Of a DNA stretch of 64,000 bases, positions 49,706-61,742 are shown piece after piece (the stretch's first letter is position 1; each line of letters begins with the position of its first letter). The translations under genes were made by a program, and so were the position numbers. The notes beneath the pieces are model-generated. The model saw nothing but the letters and a program-made list of their open reading frames with translations. It ran no database searches and was not told where the DNA came from. The stretch lies in assembly GCA_003971905.1 (NCBI GenBank), contig RSEE01000107.1, forward strand, positions 1-64,000, in the 5' to 3' direction. The DNA comes from Moniliella sp. 'wahieum' (taxonomy: Eukaryota > Basidiomycota > Moniliellomycetes > Moniliellales > Moniliellaceae).

Positions 49706-49879
49706 ATCATGGATGTGTTTAACCCATCATTGATCTCCACGAAATCCTTTTTGGATTATTCAGTGTCCAGGCCATGATTTCGCTGAAATGCCTGGTAACC
49801 TCTCGGGCAGTCTGGATATCGCCGAACATGCTGATATCGCTGATACCCCAGGTCCCCTCTGGTTCCCGAGGGAGGGTCG

Positions 49880-50736
49880 CGGTGAGGGACGTCGTCGGAC
49901 ACCCTGGAATCACTGATATCAGAATGTGGGTCAGTAGTGTTGACATGCGCAGGACCAGGAACGGCCTCTGCAAGGAAGTCGGCCACCATGGACTGGGTGG
50001 GACAATCCTCTTACTGAATTGTTCCGGCCTGCACCCATTCGCGTATTGCCTTGAGCTCAACGTCTCAGTGCTCGCTGCAACCATGCAGTTCTCAGTTGCC
50101 GCCAAGTAAGCCAGAGCAGGCTGATCGTCCACTTCCAATCGTTATGCTCTTTTTGACTCATCCCAAAGTCCTTTGCGATCCTGAGCAGATGCATTTTGCC
50201 TCACGAAACCCTTCGAGGGCAGCATTGAGCTCAGCCTCGGTAATAGTAGACAGGGTCAGCTTGGTCTGTTTGCAATTTGTCCATGACACAGCAGCATCAG
50301 ACACCTTGAATACGCAGCCTCCGATGCACTTCCGATCCAACTCTTCAGGCGAGGTCTCAGTGTCCGTCCGTCATTGGATCAACTCAATCGGTTGGTGGGT
50401 GTACCCTAGCTTGAGTTGGTGACTGACCAGGTAACGAATAATCCCGTTCACGACTTTCCCATGACCGCTTGGCCTTTGTGACATTAGACTGCCCCACAAA
50501 TCCAGCAGCAAACGGTGTGTTCCTTGGGCCGCATAGTGGATTTCGAACCCACCAGTGACTGGTACTCCACCACAGAGCGCTTGGGATTGGTCCCTTCCTT
50601 TTGCTCCTCGGTCCGCTGCGCACGCAATGCACTGGCCACCAATTTGGTCACAGACAGAAACCGCGGAATCGCCCCAGTCATGCCCTTCTCCACAAGGAGC
50701 GGAGCCCACTGGCAGATTGGTCCCGATCAGCAACAC
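49880..50736 (-). mobile_element. Ty1/copia-type pol C-terminal remnant
   Basis: The minus strand encodes, with frame breaks, the end of a copia polyprotein: RSVVEYQSLVGS, KVVNGIIRYLVSHQLKLGYT, then the RNase H signature CIGGCVFKVSDAAVSWTNCK and LTLSTITEAELNAALEGF, then VDDQPALAYLAATENC and finally EDCPTQSMVADFLAEAVPG, which is the usual C-terminal block. The order and spacing fit a single element that has decayed. Neither its integrase nor paired LTRs were found nearby. Confidence 0.75.
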
Positions 50737-52490
50737 ACGATCTTATTCAACATCGAGTCCCGCAATTTGCTCAAACGGACCGAGATCCTCAACCACACAA
50801 AGATGTTGACATCCGTCCTAGGACCGCGCGGACCCTGAGTCACGTTTCATTCCTTCCGAGCTCGCACCAGTCTTCTGGACGAGTCAGTCGCAGAAGCTCC
50901 TTAGTCCAAGACGACGTTCAGTGCTCACATTCTGTGGTAGTAGCGAGGCCGACAAAAGAAATTATACAGTGCACAATGAACACGATGCAACGCGCGTCTT
51001 CACCCCTAACGGCAGCAGCAAAGTTTCTTCAACCCAGCACAACAGGCACACACTGGCTCCGGACCGTCCTTGATGTAGAGGCACTCATCGGCAAGCGAGG
51101 CATGAATAAAGGCCAGCGTGTGCAGCGCTGCCGCCAAGGTTTGTACCAGGCTTGCGCAGAAAAGAACAACCCACACCGAGCCTTCTTCAACTTGGCCACC
51201 TGGCCCGACCCATTGCAGACCCACTGGCAGCCGCACACACAGCTTGCCCAATTTCCCAATGAGAAAGGTACCTTCCACATCTCATCCCGAACGTGGTATG
51301 CTCTCGCTGAGACACAACACAGCCAGCAAGAACCGCAGAGACACACCTGTAGCTAACTAGTCGGATCCACCAACCAGCCCAAACAAGTAAATGTATTGTG
51401 TGGATCCCCCTTTGGACCCCTAAGGGACTCATTGTAACCCTTGAGCGCCCCCATGGGGCCTTCTGGTGTGCCATTACATATAGGGTAGAATCCACATTTG
51501 GACGCTAAACACGCACAAGGCTGAATGTGGCAGGGGGTTTGACAGTTTAAGTCACACAGTCGTATGATAGGACCTATATGGGAGTGATTTTCATGGCAAG
51601 GGCGATACTTTCGCATGCAGCCATGAATGTGACTGTACCAAGCCTTCACAGGCGTAATAACAAAACAACAACAACAAAAGGCAGCGGTGGCAATGGGAAC
51701 GAGCCATGCACTGGTTGCTGTTGCCAAAGACAGAACAATCGTAAGGGAGACTCAAGGGGGGGAACCACGAACTCGACACGGCCCTTGATAACAATGCTCG
51801 ACAAATGACCCCCAATAGTAAAAGATGGGATAATGGGAAGGGGATAACACCTGGCGGATAGAAACACACCATGAACACCACTACGGCATCAGTGGAGATG
51901 GTACACGTCGCGATAATTCGTCGCCGGCTTAACAGTAAGGTCTTTGTGTTACCCCGTCCTGTCAACACGTCGTTGTCCAACCAACGAATTTCCTTGTGAA
52001 GCAGTCGTTGTGGCGACATATTCTTGGGCACATTAGTATTTTGGTCCCCAATGATAATCATGAGAGACACTGGTCTTCAATCGGCTTATCGCCATCCACT
52101 ACCGCACAGTGTACTACTGCGAAATAGAGACAATTTTATCTCCCGAGCATACTCTTGACTATCTCCCGAGCGTACTATTGGCTCTTGGTGCTGACGATAT
52201 ATGGGTAATTGACCGCCTATTTGACTTTGGAGCTACATTAACAATAATGTTCTAGTATCAATTTTCTGTCATTGATAGAAACGGCTTGTGATTCAAGAAA
52301 CTGTCCCCGATTGAAAAAAGCCATGACACCGGCCACATGTTTGCGTTGCCCCCAAAGCACAATGCCTCGTAAGGTGGTCTACGATGAAAGGTAAGTAATG
52401 AGCGTGACACGGATGACATAGCGCCTGTCGCAAAAAAATGCAAACAATACAACAGGATTATTTGCGATCCATTTTCGCCTTGCTTTTAAC
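50737..52490. other. retroelement-rich spacer
   Basis: A plus-strand open frame at 50970-51356 (SPLTAAAKFLQPSTTGTHWL, KGQRVQRCRQGLYQACAEKN) is protein-like but matches nothing I know. The remainder holds no recognised feature. Confidence 0.3.
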
Positions 52491-52494
52491 AACG

Positions 52495-52790
52495 CGAGGA
52501 TACTACGGAAACAAGACAGCCGGCAAGATAATTGTGCAGTGGACGGATTTGACATGGACTCTCAATGGAGCTGGTTCACCACGTGGATGTCTACTGCGTT
52601 CATCCGTGGCCACACAGCCTTCCTGGGGTACGGGAACGGATGGCGGGCACCAGAATGTCCTGATCACCGGGCGATCACCTTGGTTTCTGAAGCGGGGTTG
52701 GCACTCCCTAAGCAGCACATGCAAGATGGACGGGTCTGTTAAGATTGTGTTTCCTTTGTGCCAGCCTTAAGCTCTGTCAAAGATATCAAT
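52495..52790 (+). pseudogene. duplicated coding fragment, copy A
   Basis: Encodes, with one frame change, GYYGNKTAGKIIVQWTDL and then DSQWSWFTTWMSTAFIRGHT, AFLGYGNGWRAPECPD, ending in QDGRVC. It pairs with copy B at 57008-57295, sharing YYG-KTAGK, SQW-WF, MST, HT-FLGYG-GWR-PE-PD and the 3' DNA block CCAGCCTTAAGCTCTGTCAA. The family is unknown to me. Conservation at protein level suggests a real former gene or element ORF. Confidence 0.55.
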
Positions 52791-55190
52791 GCGGTATAGT
52801 TGTGAGTGGAAAGTGTTATAACCAGGGTGGTTGAATGATTGCATCTGAATCCCGTCTTTTCGCCAGTACCCATAAGTCCTTCAAGCAAGCTCAAGGAAAA
52901 GAAACAAAGAGTAAGGGAAGCGATGCAAAGAAAGCAAGGGGGTTGAGGGACTGGCGCAATCAAGAGCGCAAGCGAGGGTTCACACAACCATTGCGACAAG
53001 CGCAGGAGAACACTAGCACCGTGAAACAATCCCAGTCAAATTCAGTCAAATTCTCTATTGTTTGGATCTCTAAAAGCTCACGACCCAACAAGTCAATGAG
53101 ATTGTTTGTTTCAAGGGATTCGTTCAGGGCAACTGGTGTAGTATCTTCAGCTCTGTATGGCAATAACGCCAACGAGATATCAGAATCGTTTTAAGCAGGA
53201 CGATGGTATGCTGGTTGCAGTTTATGTTCATTGTAACACTTCCTTGTGCGTGAATGAAGCAATGTAAGAATCAACGAGAGCGACCAGAATCATTATCTGG
53301 AATTTGCTTCTGCTGGAAATTGGGTAGCAATTATGTTAACCCCATGTGTTGCTTGACTTGCGTCGCTTGCGTAACGCATAGTCGGGGTGTATGTATGCCG
53401 GAGAGACTGAAAAGACACTACATTACCATCGCGTTGCACGTAAATATGAAATAATGGTAGCCCTGCGAAGATCAGGAATATGGAGCATTTTCGATGTCTC
53501 CTCACCTTGCTTACACAGGTTAGGACATGGGTGTATCTTCAATGAGATCCATGGTTTGAGTTCAGGCTGCAGCCAATACTAAACGAGTGTGAGGTTTTAG
53601 TGAAAGGAATACTTCACCCAGATAACACTATTCTACCCAAACAACACTATTCTCTTCATCGAATGTGACTGAAAGCTTTTGGTTAGTTGAAAACAGCCGA
53701 CAGGAGCGGGCCTTAATTTGACATGCGAGCAAAATTCGTCGATTGCACATTGGGCGGGAGCACGAAGCTATATACAGAATTGTGATCAGTGAAAAACGTA
53801 TCGAGGAAAGAATATTTAGCAAAAATGTTTGGTTCCTACCAAGGGAAACTATCCTGAAAGCCATCAAACCCCCCCAATTATGCTCGGTTTGGCCAGGCTA
53901 TAATAAGGCTGTCATTCGAACCCTGATGGCCAATTGATATGACAGTTCTGTCGGCCTCGCTACTGCCACAGGATGTAAGGTATTGGACTAAGCAGCTTTT
54001 GCGACTGCCTCGTTCAGAAGACTGGTGCGAGCTCGGAAGGAATGAAACTGACACAGGTGCGTCAAGGTGCGCGCGGTACTAGGAGGGATGTCAATAAGTT
54101 CGAATCGACTTGAGTACCAGAGACGCCTGAAGAAACGGGAGGCATACAACAAGAACCGCTTCGGGGCACACCTTATAACCGAAAAGAAAGGCAAGGCGTG
54201 AAAGCATATTGATATGAGCTCTGTTTTGGTCGGCGCAGTTGGATGGAATCGCCTGTGATATGTTGTGTCATCTTATCCCCTCCTGACTCTAGTACCAGGT
54301 GGTGGTTTTTTATGTAACTACCTGGGGATAGAGACGGCGAAGTAATTCTCTCGGCTCCTGCGAGTGAGAAGAAGAACTTAAATTAGAATACGCACTGGTT
54401 ACATGTCACCCAGTCACGCAGATCATTGGCACGTCACCTTAATAATTCTGCCGAACAACAACAAAATAATGAACATGGATCGATAGTCAATGTCCCGTGT
54501 TGCCACCGACCCTGCATATCCTTGGTGACGAGAGTCGCCTCTTGATGCTTGCTGCTGCCCTCTACTTCGGGACCCAACTCATTTTTGCCCCTTTGTCTCC
54601 TTGCGTAGTCTCACATTTCGGTGGCCGCTCCTCAATCTCTTGCCTTTCAGGTATGATCCACTCTGTTGAACAGTTTCCCTATAGTCAAAGGTTTGTATAT
54701 ACAGTGTGTTTTCATTCCCTGGCGGTCCATTAGTGCCTTCTGTCTCCATGTCGATTGAACATTCCAGGCAGCTTCTGCTCATGATATCGTTGTAACCCCC
54801 AGGAACCCTGCAAACTGTCTGGCGTTGTTGTAACCCTGTAAATCCTCTGACCTCATTAGCTACACTTTCAGAAAGGCACGATTTACCGTAGTCGTTTAAA
54901 CCACTCACTGGACATCATTGATTTCCCAAGGGGGTCCGTGTCGTCCCCCCATCTAGTCACTATCTAGTCACTCACACAGCTCCTATTTTCACCTCCAATA
55001 GAGTAGATGCAATTAGCGCCAGTGAAGGACGATTCACTCCGTGTCTGATGGGCTGTGGCCCCCAGACTGTGGTAGTCCACCTGGCGGTTTTCAAGGAATT
55101 CAATCGGTAGGAGAGGTCGGAAAGGTTTAGCGTTAAAAGCATTTTGGTGAATCTGAGTGGGGATAGGGTCAAGAAGAGGCCGCTTTGCAT
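52791..55190. other. spacer, possible retroelement debris
   Basis: Around 53190-53240 the plus strand reads FKQDDGMLVAVYVHCN, faintly like a copia reverse-transcriptase YVDD region with HC instead of DD. Apart from that no gene, RNA or repeat recognised. Confidence 0.3.
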
Positions 55191-55194
55191 ATAG

Positions 55195-55620
55195 CAGAAG
55201 TGTAACGGCGTAGTGGCCTCCCAGCCGAAGACTACCTTGCCTGACGGAGGTTCAAGGGGGAGCCAGCCCTCTGACTCATCGGGCAACGGGGGACCAGAGG
55301 TATAAGCCCGAAGCGCGAGCTTCGCACCAAAGAGTCATCGTCCCTCTGCCTTGCTAGCGGTAGCCTTCCTTCGCTGAGCCTTAGCGAGTCCGGTGTTGAG
55401 GGAGGACGCAAGATAAGTCCATTGGTCGCTTGTGCCTCCCATGCATTCGTACGGCGCGGGGGCGTTATATAGACAGCGAAGGCCCGTGAGCTATGCAATA
55501 GACAAACGGCATGCTGTGCAGTGGTCTGTTGCGAGGCCGGATGGTGATGCTGAAAGTAGACTGGCACGATCTGCGTGCAGATTATCGGCTGTTAGAAGGC
55601 GAAAGCGTGCGACAAACACC
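55195..55620 (-). repeat. LTR-like repeat, copy 2
   Basis: Reverse-strand counterpart of 39650-40270, with the same ordered blocks and the TATATAA element. It is shorter because about 100-200 bp between the CTCGCGCTTCG and CCTCCGTCAG blocks are missing. Confidence 0.6.
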
Positions 55621-56796
55621 CACGGTGGCAACGGAAATGTTCAGGTTACTCCTGCGCATCGCCCTATGACATTACCTCCATACTACGTTCTTGGTCGCAG
55701 AGCGCAGAACCACCTTCTCCTCACACGTCGAGGGAGGGCATACTGTTGTCCAAAGTTGATCAAGTAGTGGTATTCCGATGACTGCTCACCGTGGACGTCA
55801 TTCCCCACTCCGGGCCAGGGTGGAAGACGGGTGCCCAGCTGAACCATACGAGTCGGGTGCAGTTCCAAGACTCGATGAGAGACCTTTTTTTTCCCCTTAT
55901 TCCCCACCAAATCCTTCGTCACCTTGACGATGCAGCAGTACTGTGGTAAAAGAAAACACTGTGTCTTGCTGACCTGCCGAGCTGGGTGTACGCGGTCCAC
56001 CAGTTTGATCCTTGATGCGTCCACGCGATGAACAGTAACCCCGACATGACATTTGCCTGATGGTTGGCACTGTTCCTCAGGGTCATCGAGAACAAAGAAT
56101 GAAAATCTTTTGTCGTGGCCGGAGAATACATCCCATCATGACATGGCATGGAAGATTGGTCCAGTTGGGGGCCGTGGAAGCGACCAATCGTCGTAATGTA
56201 ATTGTATGGCAAGGCTGCGGAGGCACCGGGTCGGGAAATAGCGAGGATAGAGTGGTTGATAACAATATGGAATTGAGAGATGGAAAGCTGAGATGCGAAA
56301 TGGCCCAAATCAGAGTAGGCAACTAAAGGAGGAGTTGCCGTTGACCCAGGTAGAAATGCCATTGGTCTGAAGACGCCATTGAATGCATTTTGTATGTGAA
56401 ACCCATGAACCATCGTTGCTAAAGGCAGGGGGCTAAAGGGAAACAACACAGTAGAGGGAAAACGGGGGGGGAACGGGGAGAGATACAAGGAACAGGGAGC
56501 AGTCGCCACAAGGAGAGAATCTGGGCGGGGAACAAGAAGGAAATAAAAAGACCTGCTGCGCTCCGTATACCCACCAGGGATGAAACGTGCCAGGTATAAG
56601 AACCGTACAAATAATTAGTAAAACAGACTACACGGCTGCGCGGGTTGGTATGGGATAAACCCAAGTTCCCGGAACAAATAGCTTTAAAGCTCGGCCATAA
56701 ACTTAAATGCGCTTGGCCATTATCCATATCTCTCTACGAGGAGGACCACCGGGCCTACGGCCCGGTCGGCTGGGGCTTCGCCCCAGCTTGGTGCTG
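55621..56796. other. spacer without a gene
   Basis: Open frames on both strands lack domains. No repeat partner recognised inside the window. Confidence 0.3.
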
Positions 56797-56890
56797 CGTC
56801 GCCACCTTAGCCACCGTTCCCCCTTCGCCACCTAGCCACCGGTCCCCTTCGCCACCTTAGCCACCGTTCCACCGTCGCTACCATTCCACG
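56797..56890. repeat. approx. 24-bp minisatellite
   Basis: About three imperfect copies of a unit close to CGCCACCTTAGCCACCGTTC followed by a C/T run, just upstream of coding fragment B. Confidence 0.75.
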
Positions 56891-57007
56891 CTGGAACCCT
56901 TCCACGCTGGAGAGGCAAATAATATCACCGATACCCTGGCTGCGGGTGGCTGGGAACGTGTCCCGGGCAGCTGATGTAAAAAGTGCAGGGCAACCATCCG
57001 ATTTTAT

Positions 57008-57295
57008 TATTACGGCACCAAGACGGCGGGCAAGTTGTTCGCGCATTGGAAGGAGTTGGCTACTAAGTCTCAGTGGAAATGGTTCCTCGCTCGGATGTCA
57101 ACCACGTCCCTCCGTGTCCACACGCGCTTCCTAGGGTACGGGACCGGATGGCGTGAGCCGGAGGGTCCTGATATCCTGGCGATCCCCTGGTCCCTTGACC
57201 CTGGTGGCGCCCCCAAGTAACCCCCGCAAGATGAACGGTTAGGTTTAGACGTAGCGTTCCCCCTGTCCCAGCCTTAAGCTCTGTCAATGAAATGG
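57008..57295 (+). pseudogene. duplicated coding fragment, copy B
   Basis: One open frame encodes YYYGTKTAGKLFAHWKELAT, KSQWKWFLARMSTTSLRVHT, RFLGYGTGWREPEGPDILA and IPWSLDPGGAPK. It is the better preserved partner of 52495-52790. No start codon or domain assignment can be given, and the 5' part of any parent ORF is not visible. Confidence 0.6.
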
Positions 57296-57785
57296 ACGTG
57301 ACTTAGAGATAATAGAAGTACTTAGCTTAACCTCATGTTTGCGCCAGGGTTATATATCCGAGAAATTTGTACCTGTTTCATCCTAAGTTCGATCAAATGC
57401 ATTTTTTGGGTGGGTTAGGGTGTCCATTCTGGCCTGCGGCCACATCAACTTTCGCCATCGCGGCCTTAAACGTAGCGCTTCAAACTTGATGCCCCTTCCG
57501 CACCCAGGACTACACATCCACCATCTCTCCTGTGGCCACCTTCTGCCAAAGCAATGGGTTAGGTTAGGGGGTAGGAAGGTCATGACCAGTGTAAGCATAA
57601 AAACATACTGCCAAATCGAAAATGCGACAACGCATGGTCGACCAAGTCGGCTTCAGGAACACCGTCAACATAACTTTTGGACAAACTTTTTGTCACACGA
57701 CCGATATGGGCCAGGAGTTGTCCGGGTCAAAAGTGAACTCTTCCAGACCTCGGGGAACAAGCCGCTTGCGGACGGAAAACTAAGC

Positions 57786-58650
57786 CTAAATCCTTAATTG
57801 TTGCCGATCCTGCTCAAACCCATACCGCGAGCCATTTGTACCATTTCTGTCAGTGGCGATCCGTTCAAGGAAAGAGAAAGTGTCAGTATAGTTCAAAGTA
57901 ATCCTGGGGTGTGCGGCGAGAGCTGATGGCCCTGACCTTTTTGTGCTCCAGCAAGCGTTCGAAATACTGGCGTGGGTTGGACATGGCAAAGCCCTTGGCC
58001 AACGACTCCTGCTTCCCATTGATTGACAAAAAAGAGAACCCGAAGAGTCTTGATCTCGCATAGGCTTTCATCAATGTTGCCCTTGTAACGAGGGGATCGA
58101 TGAAATATGGATCCAATTCTCCGGCGAAAGGGCCAGAGCAGAGGGGGAATGCCAGCAAATTCGTCCTGATTAACGGAGCTCTCTTCGTCAGCGTCCATTG
58201 TACGGGGGAACAAGGTGTCAGCGTCAAGATCCAGCGCAACTTCTTCGTTGTTCATCGTCGTCGTCTGCTGGTTCAATTGACCCCGCATAATCATTTCACG
58301 AACCAACACGGGAACCAGGAGGGGGGGACTACAACGTAACTCTCGGTTCGTACTCCTCTTTTCCCTCTCCGCCTCGGAGTCGATGTCGGAATCGCTGTTG
58401 ACCCCACTGGTGCCACCAGGTGGTTCTTCAGGGGACGGTTCGTCACCTTCGAAATCAGTCTCCACCACGGGCTCCGGCTCGGGGTTGATACGTCGTGTGT
58501 TCCTCGGGCGGCGAGCGGCGTTGCTGGTTACTGGGGCGTCCTGACGGTGCGGGAGGGAGGCATTGTAGAGTGGCAGTACTGGCTCAAGAGAAAGATGATG
58601 GCGGGAAAGGTGGTGGGCGGGGGCATGCAGTTCGCCAGCTGCATTGTGGT
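57786..58650 (-). CDS. unknown acidic protein, possibly element-encoded
   Basis: Not recognised. The minus strand reads, from about 58650, MQLANCMPPPTTFPAIIF, then an acidic disordered part (DFEGDEPSPEEPPGGTSG, NSDSDIDSEAEREK), LDLDADTLFPRTMDADEESS, and a structured part GPFAGELDPYFIDPLVTRAT, LMKAYARSRLFGFSFLSING, KQESLAKGFAMSNPRQYFER, LLEHKKVRAISSRRTPQDYF, ending near 57786. Frame changes near 58535, 58130 and 57895. Its place among retroelement remnants makes a Gag-like origin possible, but I see no CCHC knuckle. It could equally be a small host gene. Confidence 0.45.
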
Positions 58651-59039
58651 CGCTTCCCCACCAGGGGTTGGATTCCCAGGGGTCGATCGAGCTGAGATTT
58701 GCGGAGCGTGATGAATGGACTGTACCACCTCAAATTGAGGCCTGGGGCCGCTGTTTCAGCGATCATCCTGCATCACCCCCAAAACAGAAGCATGGTGCTG
58801 GAGAGCATGCTGTGCTGCCCTGCGACGTGAGGGGCTGAAGCCCGTGCGGGGCAGGTCGCTCGCACGAAGCATGTTAAAGTACGTTGAACGTTAACTGCTC
58901 ACCGACGGTCACTGGTAGCCGTACAGTAACCTCAGCCTTCGGGCTCTGGCTGGCGCTCAGCGAGCGCAGCAGCCCTGCAAAATAAGACCCGCATATACTG
59001 CCTGCCATGGGGAGAAATAGGTAAACGGACAGACAGTTC
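58651..59039. other. spacer
   Basis: Nothing recognised beyond a degenerate AACGTT motif near 58880. Confidence 0.3.
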
Positions 59040-59285
59040 ATGTTGAGCCATCGAGTGGCTCGTGCTTTGGCCAATGTCCCTTCGCTCCTCCTCAGGCCTG
59101 GGAGTTCTGTTGTTTCTCTCTCCTGTTTTCCTTGTTCCGCAGCTTAGCCCACGGTGGCTACTCGCTGCTCGCTGTTCCTCTGTAGGTGTTGCTGGTTGGC
59201 TTAGGCCACCACCACCACCACCAGCGCGATTGCATCACCCTCAAGGACCATCTGGAGTCCAGGTCTCATCAGTTCAAGCCTACTT
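59040..59285 (+). repeat. 250-bp dispersed repeat, copy 3
   Basis: Starts TGTTGAGCCATCGAGTGGCT and carries CTCCTCAGGCCTGGGAGTTC, CTCTCTCCTGTTTTCC, GTTCCGCAGCTTAGCCCA, GCGATTGCATCACCCTCAAG and GTCCAGGTCTCATCA. The TG start would suit an LTR or solo LTR. Confidence 0.8.
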
Positions 59286-60141
59286 CCGGACAGAGACACC
59301 TGTTCACCTAGCTGAACTCTCTACAGCGACACCATCACCATCTCCCCAGAGAAACAAAATCTGCCAGCCGCATGCGATATCGCCAGAACCTTCCTTCAAT
59401 GGCAAGGAAACAAGAGGGTGCAATTCCTTCGCCCCCCGGTGCGCCGAATCTGATCGCTCAATGCTTGGCTGATATCAGTGCCAAAAGAACGCCTGGTACG
59501 CCCCCTCCGCAAAACATTTGGCGATTCAATAGTTGCTCGAGGCTAACCGCGCATGCATTGCCTGACAGGATATGCTACCTTCAAAGCCATCGGCATCAAC
59601 CAAATCTTGGTTTGAATCGGTACTATTCGGCATATTGCGCATCTCAAGCATGTCCTGGTGGAGTACGCATTGAAAAGCCCTCCAAAGGGCCAGAGTAACC
59701 TCAATTTGCGCCTGGGACAAGCGAGCACAGAGCAGCGCGAAGCCTACATACTGGCCCAAGTGATAGCTCAACGCCGCCAAGCTGCTGTGGGTGCGGCTCC
59801 TTCGCATACCGCCAGGAGGGCGCGAGACGGCGTAGGCCCATTACACGGACCATTCGCCGGTCCCACGCATCTGCTTTGGACGCTACCAACGAAGATGAAG
59901 AGTCTGAATAGTAATGCCTCATCAACTATGAAGCAGGTGTATGAACCACCAGCGACGAAGACAAAACTCTCACTGTTGGGTATATAGTCGAGCACTGGAA
60001 CACCAGTGGCGTTGATATTTAGTAGCTAGCATGCAAGCTATAATAACAGTGGAGATGATGTCTGCCTTGTTCGGCTTCTACCCTTTGGTTTGTGCTTTCG
60101 CAGCGGAGGCTCTGTGATCCTACAGCTGCTCCTATCGCAGC
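59286..60141. other. spacer downstream of the 250-bp repeat
   Basis: Open frames such as LVEYALKSPPKGQSNLNLRL and ASTEQREAYILAQVIAQRRQ (about 59640-59850) look protein-like but match nothing I know. They may be element debris. Confidence 0.3.
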
Positions 60142-60217
60142 TACATTGACTAGCGTAGTGGTAACGCGTCACTGACCAATCGGCGATGCCATGGGTTCGA
60201 TTCCCATTCGAGCCTCT
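60142..60217 (+). tRNA. tRNA-like element with pol III A and B boxes (degenerate)
   Basis: The A box TAGCGTAGTGGT (60151) and a perfect B box GGTTCGATTCC (60194) are correctly spaced. A D arm (GCGT/ACGC), a 5-bp T stem (ATGGG/CCCAT) and a TTTT terminator at 60219 are present. The expected 5' acceptor strand does not pair with the 3' strand TCGAGCC, and no proper anticodon stem forms. A tRNA pseudogene or the head of a SINE is more likely than a working tRNA. Confidence 0.5.
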
Positions 60218-60229
60218 CTTTTCCTCACT

Positions 60230-61742
60230 ATTTCCCCCGGGCTGTGCCTTCCCACGATGGATATTTCCAAAGCGGAGGCACTATACCGGCAAATAGATGA
60301 ATGCTACGGCGCTGATTCTGGGAAAACACTAAGGAAGTTTATATATGCCCCATAGGAAAACAACGTGCTTTAAACCCTAAGAGCCAGAACATGGAAATTT
60401 CATATACAAAGTCCGCAGCCGTGTACTCAAGTTCTCTACCTTTTGCTATCGTAACACGGATTTCGGTTTATCTACCAAACCCACAACAATCGTCTCTTCT
60501 CCGCTTGCACTCGTCTAAAATTCCAAAATACTACACATGGTTTTGACTTGGTTTCTCGCATCGTTTCTCATCTCGGGTCCGCTTTGCCCTTGACCCTCAC
60601 CTCGTCTCTCACCTCGTGCCTCGTGCTTGGTCCTCACTTCTCCCCCTCGACTCGTTCCCCTTTTCGCTGTAGACCTGTTGGCCTTTCCTTTGTTCCCTTT
60701 CTCTTCTACAAAACCTGCCTGTCCTTAGATCCAATTGTGATGGCCCAAGCGGCACACCAATCTCTTTTCCCCTCACCCTATTCTATGTGAACTCCACTCT
60801 AAAAGAACCACCTTTCTGATCAGCTCACTTACCCTCCCTCGCTCATCGGAGCTCCCCACTTTCTCATCCGGCCCCTAACGTGCAACGTCCTTGCGGACGC
60901 TGCCTGTCTCTGCCTGAAGAACAGCAAGCACTACTCGCGACCCTCCTACGTTCATGCCAGTGTTCCTTGGACTCTGGATCTGAAACGCGCTCAGTCCTCC
61001 GCGAGCCTTGTCTTCGATGGGTAGGGAAGGTCTCCGCGGCTGGGAAGCCAACAAGCCGGTTACACTCAGCTTGGGTCAGATCAGACAAGATCTGACCCTC
61101 ACGCCTTATTGGGCACATTTTCCTCGTTCCCATTCCAAAAAAGGGGAGACGCCATTGCCGTTGCGGCCATTCGACTAACCTGGAGTCGGCGTGAGGAAGA
61201 CGAAGAGAGCATGTAGGTCCAGCCGGGCCCGCCAGCCCGCTTTCGCCCGTGACACCTTCTGGTACTGGTTATGATTATGTTGCTAGGGTATTATGCCACC
61301 AACTTTTAAAGTATCGTTTTGGACACTTCTGGCCGGTGATGTGGGTAACTGAGAAGTCTGTTTTGAAGAAGGGGCTTCTCTCTTCATCAGTTCGTCCATC
61401 GTCTATCATCATTCATCGTTCACATATGTCCACACTATGCTCATCTGTAATAATTGCCAGAAAGACCCGACCTGGTGGCGACTCCAGTTCCTGCTCCATG
61501 GACGGCACACGCTGCGAGCAAGCACTGGGCGGGCGAATCTGGTGGGCGAATCTACTATTGAATAGGAACAGCGCTTCTCTGTCTTCTAATAAAGAGTTTT
61601 ACTAATACACAAGCGGAGTCAGAATGTGGGGCAAACCAAATTCGCGTTCCGCCATAAATTCCGCCCGGATGCTTCGCTTTGGGTTTTGGGGCGGATGGGG
61701 GGCGTGCGACTTGGGCGAGTTTGGTTTTACACCATCGGCCTC
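60230..61742. other. spacer without a gene
   Basis: No supported coding region. Pyrimidine-rich runs at 60590-60780 resemble promoter or UTR sequence. Confidence 0.35.

Noticed and set aside
53190-53250. Copia reverse-transcriptase YVDD motif
   Set aside because: The reading gives YVHC and the flanks do not align convincingly, so it was left as a remark only.
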